This document shows positions 1 through 9,494 of a stretch of 64,000 nucleotides of DNA, in pieces; position 1 is the stretch's first letter; each line of letters starts with the position of its first letter. The position numbers were made by a program, and so were the translations under genes. The notes beneath the pieces are model-generated. The model searched no databases. It was not told where the DNA came from and saw only the letters and a program-made list of their open reading frames with translations. The DNA is from Viscum album (taxonomy: Eukaryota > Streptophyta > Magnoliopsida > Santalales > Viscaceae), in contig OY728147.1 in the NCBI GenBank assembly GCA_963277665.1, positions 1,267,399,424 through 1,267,463,423 of the forward strand, given 5' to 3'.

Positions 1-3000
1 TCGTATAGACGGCATGTCAATCGGAGGTGTCATTTGACCGCGGTGACCGGAAACGCGTTTCCGGTGTCATAAAACACCATAAACGGCGTGAGATGGTCGA
101 ATTCGGAGCAAACGTGCTCCGAATGACCTAAAACCACACGAAAACATTAGAAATATTATTCGTGATGTGTAGGAGGAGACGGCAGGCCCATCGGACGTGC
201 GGTGCGCGCGGTACGGCCAATTGTGTCGTTTTCAGCAGCTTGACGCACGCTAAAATGGCACGTTGGGGGTCAAAACCACCAGAACGACCTCAGAATTCCA
301 TGAAAACGTACAAAAACAGCCGTTGTGTGATTTGTAAAATGGTCGGGCAGACGGAACGTCAATCGGAGGTGTCGTTTGACCGCGGTGACCGGAAACGCGT
401 TTTCGATGTCATAAAACACCAGAAACGGCGTGAGACGGTCGAATTCGGAGCAAACGTGCTCCGAATGACCTGAAACCACACGAAAACATTAGGAATATTA
501 TTCGTGATATGTAGGAGGAGACTTCAGGCCCATCGGGCGTGCGGTACGCGCGGTACGGCCGATTGTGGCGTTTTTAGCAGCTCGGCGCGCGCTAAAATGG
601 CGCGTTGGGGGGTCAAAACCACCCGAACGACCTCGAAATGCCATGAAACCGTACGACAATAGCTATTGTGTGATTTGTGAAATGTTCAGGCATACAGAAC
701 GTCAATTGGAGGTGTCGTTTGACCACAGTGACTGGAAACGCGTTTCCGGTGTTATAAAACACCAGAAACATTGTGAGACGATCGAATTCGGAGCAAACAT
801 GCTCCGAATGACCTGAAACCACAGTAAAACATTAGGAATATTATTAGTGACATGTAGGAGGAGACGGTAGGCCCATCAGACGTGTGGTGCGCACGGTATG
901 GCCGATTGTGGTGTTTTCAGCAGCTCGGCGCGCGCTAAAATGGCGCGTTGGGGAGTCAAAACCACCCGAACGACCTACGAATGTCATGAAACCGTACGAA
1001 AACAGCCATTGTGTGATTTTGGAAATGTTTGGGCAGATGACACGTCAATCGGAGGTGTCGTTTGACCGCGGTGACTGGAAACGCGTTTCCGGTGTCATAA
1101 AACACCAGAAACGGCGTGAGACGGTCGAATTCGGAGAAAACATGCTCCGAATGACCTGAAACCACACGAAAACATTAGGAATATTATTCGTGACTTGTAG
1201 GAGGAGACGGAAGGCCCATCGGACGTGCGGTGCGCACGGTACAGACGATTGTGTTGTTTTCAGCAGCTCGGCGCGCGCTAAAATGACGCGTTGGGGGGTC
1301 AAAACCACCCGAACGACCTCAGAATGCCATGAAACCGTACGAAAACGGCCGTTGTGTGATTTTTGAAATGGTCGGGTAGACGGAACGTCAATTGGATGTG
1401 TCGTTTGACCGCGGTGACTGAAAACACGTTTTCGGTGTCATAAAACACCACAAACGGCATGGGACGGTTGAATTCGGAGCAAACGTGCTCATAATGACCT
1501 TAAACCACACAAAAACATTAGTAATATTATTCGTGACGTGTAGGAGGAGACGACAGGCCCATTGGACGTGCGGTACGCGCGGTACGGCCAATTGTGTCGT
1601 TTTCAGCAGCTCGATGCGCGCTAAAATGGCGCGTTGGGGGGTCAAAATCACCCGAACGACCTCGTAATGCCATGAAATCGTACGGAAACATCCGTTGTAT
1701 GATTTGTGAAATGGTCGGGTAGATGGAACATCAATTAGAGGTGTCTTTTGACCGCGGTGACCGGAAACGCGTTTCCGGTGTCATAAAACACCAGAAATGG
1801 CATGAGACGGTCGAATTCGGAGCAAACATACTCCGAATGAACTGAAACCACACTAAAACATTAGTAATATTATTCTTGATGTGTAGGAGGAGACGACAGA
1901 CCCATCGGACGTGCGGTACGGCCGATTGTGTCGTTTTCAGCAGCTCGGCGCGCGCTAAAATGGCGCGTTGGGGGGTCAAAACCACCCAAACGACCTCATA
2001 ATGCCATGAAACCATACAACAACAGTCTTTGTGTGATTTTTGAAATGGTCCGGTAGATGTTACGTCAATCGGAGGTGTCGTTTGACCGCGGTGACTGAAA
2101 ACGCTTTTCCGGTGTCATAAAACACCAGAAACGGCGTGAGACGGTCGAATCCAGAAAAAACGTGCTCCGAATGACCTAAAACCACATGAAAACATTAGAA
2201 ATATTATTCGTGATGTGTAGGAGGAGACGGAAAGCCCATCGGACGTGCGGTGCGCGCGGTACGACCGATTGTGTCGTTTTCAGCAGTTTGGCGCGCGCTA
2301 AAATGGCGCGTTGGGGGTCAAAACCACCCGGAAGACCTCAGAATGCCATGAAACCGTACGAAAACAGCCGCTGTGTGATTTTTGAAATGTTCGGGCAGAC
2401 GACACGTCAATCGGAGGTGTCGTTTGACCACGGTGACTGGAAACGCGTTTCCGGTGTCATAAAACACCAGAAACGGCGTGAGATGGTCGAATTCAGAGAA
2501 AACGTGCTCCGAATGACCTGAAACCACACGAAAACATTAGAAATATTATTCGTGATGTGTAGGAGGAGATGACAGGCCCATCGGACGTGCGGTGCACGCG
2601 GTACGGCCGATTGTGTCGTTTTAAGCAGCTCGGCGCGCACTAAAATGGCACGTTGGCGGGTCAAAACCACTCGAATGACCTCGGAATGCCATGAAACCGT
2701 ACGACAACAACCATTGTGTGATTTTTGAAATGGTCAGGCAGAAATCATGTCAATCGGAGGTGTTGTTTGACCACGGTGACCAGAAACGGCGTGAGATGGT
2801 CGAATTCGGAGAAAACGTGCTCCGAATGACCTGAAACCACAAGAAAACATTAAGAATATTATTCGTGACGTATAGGAGGAGACAGAAGGCCCATCAGAGG
2901 TGCGGTGCGCGCGGTACGGCCGATTGTGTTGTTTTCAGCAGCTCAGTGCGCGCTAAAATGGCGCGTTGGGGGGTCAAAACCACCCGAACAACCTCAGAAT

Positions 3001-4207
3001 GCTATGAAACCGTACGAAAACAGCCGTTGCGTGATTTGTGAAATGTTAGGGCAAACGAAACGTCAATCGGAGGTGTCGTTTGACCGCGGTGACTGGAAAC
3101 GCATTTCCAGTGTCATAAAACACCAGAAACGGCGTGAGACAGTCGAATTCAGAGCAAACGTGCTCCGAATAACCTTAAACCACATGAAAACATTATGAAT
3201 ATTATTCGTGACATGTAGGAGGAGACGACAGACACATCGGACGTGCGGTGCGCACGGTACGGCCGATTGTGCTGTTTTCAACAGCTCGACGCGCGCTAAA
3301 ATGGCGCGTTGGGGGGTCAAAACCATCCGAACGACTTCGGAATTCCATGAAACCATACGAAAACAGCCGTTGTGTGATTTGTGAAATGGTCGGGCAGGCG
3401 GCACGTCAATCAGATGTGTCGTTTGATCGTGGTGACCGAAAACGCGTTTCTGGTGTCATAAAACACCAAAAACGGCGTGAGACGGTCGAATTAGGAGCAA
3501 ACGTGCTCTGAATGACCTGAAACCACACGAAAACATTAGGAATATTATTCGTGACGTATAGTAGGAGACGGCAGGCCCATCGGACGTGCGGTGCGCGCGG
3601 TACGGCCGATTGTGCTGTTTTCAGCAGCTCGGCGCGCGCTAAAATGGCGCGTTGGGGGGTCAAAACCACCCGAACGACCTCGGAATGCCATGAAACCGTA
3701 CTAAAACATCCATTGTGTGATTTTTGAAATGGTCGGGTAGACGACACGTCAATCGGATGTGTTGTTTGACCGCGGTGACCGGAAATGTGTTTCTGGTGTC
3801 ATAAAACACCAAAAACGGCGTGAGACGGTCGAATTCGGAGAAAACGTGATCCGAATGACCTGAAACCACACGAAAACATTAGGAATATTATTCGTGATGT
3901 GTATGAGGAGACGGAAGGCACATCGGACGTGCGGTGTGCGCGGTACGTCCGATTGTGTCATTTTCAGCAGCTCGGTGCGCACTAAAATGACATGTTGGGG
4001 GGTCAAAACCACCCGAACAACCTCAGAATGCCATGAAACCGTACGATAACAGCCATTGTGTGATTTGTGAAATGTTCGGGCAGACGAAACGTCAATCAGA
4101 GGTGTTGTTTGACCGCGGTGATCGGAAACGCGTTTCCGGTGTCATAAAACACCAAAAACGGCGTGAGATGGTCGAATTCGGAGCAAACGTGCTCCGAATG
4201 ACCTGAA
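1..4207. repeat. Satellite array, ~343-bp monomer, at least 12.3 copies
   Basis: Head-to-tail repeats. The anchor GAATGACC (or a variant) recurs at 121, 463, 806, 1149, 1492, 1835, 2169, 2511, 2824, 3168, 3510, 3853 and 4196. The spacing is therefore 342-344 bp, except two short monomers of 334 bp (1835-2169) and 313 bp (2511-2824). The array enters from the left edge and stops abruptly near 4207. Each monomer is visibly GC- and CpG-richer than the AT-rich surroundings (runs such as GGCGCGCGC) and holds several dyad symmetries. Short open frames on both strands recur once per monomer and are shadows of the repeat, not genes. Monomers differ mainly by scattered substitutions, many at CpG. I see no internal subrepeat, so the 343-bp unit looks like the basic unit. 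Whether it is centromeric, subtelomeric or transposon-borne cannot be told from this window. Confidence 0.97.
2771..2790. repeat. Short satellite monomer with a 30-bp deletion
   Basis: In the monomer between anchors 2511 and 2824, the 30 bp that normally run from GGAAACGCG through the following ACACC are missing, joining GGTGACC directly to AGAAACGG. The lost piece is the 20-bp palindrome (less its first bases) together with the neighbouring GGTGT-ACACC hairpin. Both break points lie next to an ACC trinucleotide, which fits slippage or excision of a hairpin. Confidence 0.85.
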
Positions 4208-4701
4208 ATGATAGCATTTCTTAAATTGGGGGTTTTAAATTATTATAGAACTATGATTTGATGTCAGATTTAATTTTATTATATGTATATAATAACTGAA
4301 TAATTATGTCCAATTTACGTTTGTTTTGTTTTGTTGTTTTTTTGTCTTATTGTAGGTTTATTGAAGCAGAAGATTGAAATGGATGGACCTGCTCGGATCA
4401 TTGAAGCACGTTTATCATTTATTGTTTATGACGATCTTGATGTTTATGCTGTTTGAAATTGTTTTCCATTTTTTATTATTTTTACCTTGTTTTATCTCTG
4501 ATTTTGCACCGTGAAGAAAAAAAAACATAATTCGTACATTACATTAAAAAAATGAAAAATATTTTATTTAATATTATATATATATATTTCTTTAATATAT
4601 ATATATATATTAAAATATTTAAAACATATTATATATATATATATTTAAAATATTTTATTTAATAATATATATATAAATATTTTCTTTAATATATATATAT
4701 A
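4208..4701. other. AT-rich satellite flank with exon-like segment and (TA)n runs
   Basis: Non-satellite DNA starts at once after the last monomer. A T-rich stretch ending in TTATTGTAG (about 4344-4354) looks like an intron acceptor. It is followed by about 100 bp of more coding-like sequence (4355-4455: GTTTATTGAAGCAGAAG, then GATGGACCTGCTCGG) that ends in a stop. This could be a last exon of a transposon gene, but I cannot identify it. Bases 4566-4705 are alternating TA runs broken by AAATATTT, a simple-sequence region likely to melt easily. No supported gene. Confidence 0.45.
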
Positions 4702-4932
4702 TATATTGCTTTCAGTAGGAATTTATTTTTAAAAAAAATTTCCCAGGGTAGCGACCGCCAAAGGTGGTCGCTTAAGGCCGGCATTTCGGCCACCTATAGG
4801 GACCGCCATTGGCGGTCACTATTGGCCTACAACGACGAAGCTGAAGCGACCGCCAATGGCGGTCGCTGGGTGGTCTCTATAGGCCTATAGCGACCGCCAA
4901 TGGCGGTCGCTAATGCCTGATTTTTTAGTAGT
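4702..4932. mobile_element. CACTA-like subterminal block / MITE-like end
   Basis: Bases 4744-4912 carry repeated, mostly palindromic copies of GCGACCGCCAAAGGTGGTCGC-type sequence (about 4751, 4802, 4845 and 4890), each an arm-loop-arm of GCGACCGCC and GGCGGTCGC. That is the usual make-up of subterminal repeats in plant CACTA elements. Two readings are possible. The block may be a right end, closing with TTTTTTAGTAGTG at 4920-4932 (reverse complement CACTACTAAAAAA, a typical CACTA terminus). Or it may be a left end starting near CAGTAGGAATT at 4702, matching the organisation at 44464. No clear 3-bp target duplication is visible, so neither end is proven. Confidence 0.6.
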
Positions 4933-5140
4933 GCCGACCCTTCCCCCCCCCCCCCCCCCCGACCCCGCTTCTCCTCGTTGTCCCCGCTTCCCCCACGACC
5001 CCGACCCCCCATTACCCCCACAACCCCGCGACGCCGATGACCCCGCGACCTCGGTGACCCCGGCCCCCCGCGACCCCGGCGACCCCGCGACGCCGGCGAC
5101 CCCGCGATCCCGTGACCCCAACCCCCCGCGACCCCTGGTG
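4933..5140. repeat. C-rich low-complexity tract with an 18-C homopolymer
   Basis: Starts after GTGCCGACCC, contains 18 consecutive C (4943-4960), and then a degenerate short repeat built on CCCCGCGAC / CCCCGGCGAC up to about 5135. The opposite strand is rich in GGGG runs and could form G-quadruplexes. Short open frames on both strands (Pro/Asp-rich one way, Gly/Arg-rich the other) follow from composition and are not called as genes. It abuts the GACCGCC block, as a similar C-rich tract does at 44.6-45.0 kb. Confidence 0.85.
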
Positions 5141-7640
5141 GTATTGAAGATTTTTATCATAAAATTTATTTATTATATGCGTATGTGGTTGTTCTAATTT
5201 AATTCTTTACTGTGTTTTGTGTTCCTGAGTAAGAAAAGTGAGATTAGGACTTAGATTGATGTATGAAACCCTCTAAGGACTTTGTTGGGTCCATTGATGT
5301 TTGAGATCGTACCTAGGTCTACCCTTGGGTTATGAAAACCCCTTAAGGTTGGCGAAATATTTTTTAAAATGTTACAATAATACAATTATGAAAGTGAATG
5401 GGTAGAGAATTGTAAGTTGGTATGTAGACAAGGTTAACGGGATATTTGAAATATGGAATTGGTATTTTTTTGAAATGGATAGTTGGATTCTGAAATGGAT
5501 TAAAATAAGCATATTTCACTTTGATTTGGTTATGGTTTTCCATGAAGGACAACAATGTTTTGAAAGTGGGTATTGTTTTGAAAAGGAGGTGTTGACCTCA
5601 ATGTTATAGGAAAAAAGGGGTTATCTTAACAGATTTCAAATGGTGATTATAAATGAGGGTGTGGTTCCCCTTTTTTGAAAATGATTTAAAATCCCCTTTT
5701 ATGGTTGTAAATAGAAATGAAATTCTTGGGACATATTGAGTTTTTAAAATAGGAAGACTCATTTTTTGAAGGGTGGATTCAATATTATTTCAATTGAGTA
5801 TCTTGAATTGTGTTTTATTCCATGATTTGATTTTAAAGATATGTTGAGAACATAGTCATTTAAATGATATATGGGTTAGTGATATAGAACCCCCGACAAT
5901 TAGGTTGGAATGTTAGCTTGTTTTATTAAATGAAATAAGTGATAAATGTGTTTTGTTGATGACATAACATAAGGGGGCATTTGGTATAATGTGATTGTGT
6001 TAAATGGGTTAAGGTATGGAATTGATATATGTGATAAATGAGTTGTGATTGTAAATGGAATATATGTTAATGGGTTATTCATTATAAATGGTATATAAAT
6101 AGTCAGTTATGGGAATGATCATTGAAGTAGATTGATATAATATATTATTTCATTCTTGGATAGTAACCTAGAGAAATCATTTGGAAAGATGTTGGTGTGT
6201 CAATCCACTATGATAGGTAGAGTTACATTTCATGTTTCATTAGCAGCAATCAAATTTTTTAACACTAACTAGTCCTTGATTTTTCCAACCACAATTAGTA
6301 TATCTTTAATTCTAACTGTATTTAGAACTAAATCCCAAGTGAATTCATGAAGATCTCTGTATAGATATTTGAACACTACCTAATAATCTTGGTGGACTAT
6401 ACCAGCTTTAAATCCCACCATGTAGTTCATACAAAAGATTAAATCAATGAAATACATGTATATGATCTAAATAAACTAGATAAATTATACTGCAATAATA
6501 GTCATGTAGAATTATATCCATTTCAATCCTCCTCACTACCACTATCTATGAGGTGTGTTGACACTGATGGTATGAGGAATAATTCCACATGTTGATTAAC
6601 AATAGAATAATGATGGATGTATCCAATACAAAAATATCATATATGATATCCATAATTTCCATATTTAGATAAATGGTACCCCAAACCATATAGGAATTAT
6701 GTTTCTTGTTCATGATATCCTTCACTTATGTATGAAACTACTTCTCAAATGTCACAAGATAGTTATTTCTTCTCTAATGAGGCCCATCCTAATAAAATTA
6801 ATTGTTCCTAGATGCCTCTTAGTTTTCCTAAGTCTTTTGTTAAGAACTAGTCTAATAGGACTATTCCATATGAGCATACAAAACCAGAGGTAGAGTTGAT
6901 CTTGTTGCACCAACTGGTCATAGAATTTTATGAAAATATTTTTTACGATTCCCATTCATGGAACAATGGTGTAAATTCTATAGTGGTGATATGAATTAAT
7001 TATTCATGTATAAATTCAAGATGCACTGTAAAAAACCTGGTCAATTGATGTGATATGGATTATAAGAAACTCATCCCATTGATTGATTTTATCTTACATT
7101 ACTATCATAGGACTAACTCTACATATTGTGTCTAAATCCCATGTTGATGCTCCTAGTTTCACATAGCTGAACAATGGTGTCTCCTAGACTAATATTCCAT
7201 CCAAAGTCTCTTCCTCCAACCAAATCCTTATTATCAATTTCTAGGTGGCATGTAATATAGAACATTAAAAATATTGATAGATACTTAGTTTTTATACCTT
7301 AAATAATGATCTATTCATTCAGTCCTTTTCTAGGTGTTGCCATTCATGAACAGTGAACAAGGTGAGTGAATTTGGAATTATATTTAATCTCCTATACACA
7401 TACATGTTCAAATTTAACAAATTATTCTACATTTATTACCCCAATGGTTTTCAAGATTAATTATTTTACATTACAAGTATACAAATCCTTTACAAGTGAG
7501 GTATTGAAACAACATATCCAAAACAACTATGTCTAATCATTCTAGCATCGGGTACTCAAGAATATTCATTCCAACTTTGACGTTTATCTCATCTGGTTTC
7601 CCATCAATGTTAAAAAAAACTGGACCTCCTATACGAAAAC
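5141..7640. other. AT-rich interspersed repeat DNA, no gene
   Basis: AT-rich sequence with no supported gene. Bases 5580-5720 and 5930-6110 have the style of retrotransposon LTR sequence (repeated G-rich/T-rich phrases such as GGGGTTATC, TGTGATAAATG, AATGGGTTA), but no paired LTR, PBS or PPT could be placed. Bases 6640-6960 hold short open frames on both strands that match nothing I recognise. Probably old, fragmented transposon DNA. Confidence 0.5.
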
Positions 7641-8262
7641 ACATCTAATTTATTGGGTCTAAAATCCCCTTAAAATGTCAGTAGATTCTATTTTAGAAGT
7701 TCTATTAAATGATTTACCTAACGAAGTTCCACATTTACAGGTCCCTTAACAACTTCCACAAAATCATGTTCTACACTATGAACAATATCCTAGTTTACTT
7801 GTTTTCCTAGAGAATCTACATTCTCAGTTTCTCTATCTTTTGGTTATAGTGGCTTCATGGGGGGATAAAACAGGGAGGCTTCTACAGTATTGTTAGATTC
7901 CTACTTACTGAATCAAGTAAATAGTATTTGGATCCCAACATCACTGTAAAAAACTAAGCTGTGATAAAATTTGTTTGGTGCCAATTTTTTTTATCATCAT
8001 GGGGATAGAGGAGAATATTGATAAAGTGGAGTTTCTTCTCCAAATATTTTATGGCTTGGGAATAATTGGGTTCAATTAATGGAACTTATATTCTCTTATC
8101 CATCATTTTCTCACTTCTTGGGAGGAATAGGTAGTCCAAGAATATAGCCTTCTCTTATTCAATATACCTCTGGACTGATAAACTGGGGATGAGAGAATAA
8201 GTGAATGCTTAAAAAATTTCATAGTCAAAAGGTCCTAGCGAGTACAACCTGACTTCTTCTAG
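7641..8262 (-). pseudogene. Unidentified degenerate coding-like stretch
   Basis: On the minus strand, one frame from about 8191 down to 7860 reads as ordinary protein with only four stops. Phrases include AIFLDYLFLPRSEKMMDK and, after a stop, PNYSQAIKYLEKKLHFI followed by NILLYPHDDKKNW. The residue mix (aromatic, charged, with conserved-looking spacing) is unlike the low-complexity translations around it. I do not recognise the family. It may be an extra ORF of an LTR element or a captured gene fragment. The upstream minus-strand sequence (8262-8191) and the downstream part (7860-7641) look more decayed. Confidence 0.3.
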
Positions 8263-9480
8263 ATTAATATTATGAACCCCACAAGCTTTAAGTTATTTAT
8301 TTTATCACCTTAAATTTTTCTTGATCCTCATATTGGGGAGGCCTATTTCACAAGGAATTGTCTTCTTATTAGGTTTACCTTTATGTATTTTCAACCTAAC
8401 AGGATTTCTTCCATTTTTCAATTCCAAATTCTTAACTTAGATTAGGTTAGCGTCATATCCAGTTAGTGGAGAATCAATTTTTACCTAGGTTTCTCTTTAC
8501 AATTGTTCACCATGATGAGTTGTGTGTCTATTTACTTATACAGTTTTAGTTCATGCAAGTTGTACCGATATAGATGATGTTTAAGGTTTCTCTTTACAAT
8601 TGGTGCACATTGTTTAAGTTTATGATGTGTGGACCATAAGCTGGGGTAGCCTACATGAAGAGATGTTTCAAGTTAACCTGATATGAATTGGTAAAATATG
8701 GTATCATGAATATGGATGATCTCATAATTAATTATAACTCAATAAAACTAATAATAATGACCACATAATAGGGGAATAGGGTGTTAGATAGTTGAATAAG
8801 TAGGATCTCACCTAGGTGTTCTAGAATATGTATCTGTAAAATAATAGTAGTATTCTCATTTTAATTTAATAATTCCTGGATAATCATTAAAGCATTTTTA
8901 TAAAAAAAGGAAAACAGTTCAAATTTCCCAATAATTCCAAAAAAATGAAGGTGTAGATATGGTCTTGGAACATGGGTCATTTATTTTATGGTCATGAAGC
9001 CCATACCATTTGCTTTGTGATTTAGAGTCACACAATCATGACCAATTAAGGGTTACATCCTGCTATTTCTATGCTTCTTCATCAAGATTGGAAACATTAT
9101 TTTTTTCCTCATGAACTATGATTCCAACCAAGTTATACTTATGTTACTTTTTGTTATCTAATATTATATTTTGATGATATAAAGGATTTCAAAAGTCAAG
9201 GGTTGAAAATTTTGAGATTTGGGAGAAACATGATAAGAATACTGTTTAGTGTAACTTTTAGTATTGACCATGTGGTAATTGAGTAATATGGTATTGTTAG
9301 CACATTGTTTCTCTTTACTAAAGAAACTTCCCCTATCCCAAAAACTAGAGGGTTCATATCTAACTCAGGGGCTCATCTTTATTATATTATGTTTCTGTAA
9401 TCTTACACTATTGTATATATGAATCTATTTCTCTATTTAGTAGTAAATATGTGTTTTAATTTTTTTATTATTGTGTAGGC
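8263..9480. other. AT-rich flank upstream of CACTA transposase
   Basis: No gene seen. A short phrase, AGGTTTCTCTTTACAATTG, occurs at about 8497 and again at about 8586. If the transposase at 9495 has its own 5' terminus in this stretch, it has decayed: no CACTA-TIR plus subterminal repeat set is recognisable. The T-rich run ending TTATTGTGTAG just before 9480 resembles an intron acceptor leading into the first transposase exon. Confidence 0.45.
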
Positions 9481-9494
9481 ACATTGTGATATAC

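Noticed and set aside
162..4012. Some 18 open frames of 60-113 codons on both strands in the first 4 kb
   Set aside because: They recur once per satellite monomer with the same sequence, so they reflect the repeat, not protein genes.
1..4207. Possible CRISPR-like array (regular repeats)
   Set aside because: The 343-bp units are contiguous with no unique spacers, and the context is a plant nuclear genome.
4925..4932. TAGTAGTG as a definite CACTA 3' terminus
   Set aside because: The similar locus at 44.5 kb has a related phrase at an internal position, and no 3-bp target duplication is visible, so it was kept as only one of two readings.
4827..5197. Gly/Arg-rich and Pro-rich open frames
   Set aside because: They lie in C-rich low-complexity DNA. 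Frames on both strands are open because of composition alone.
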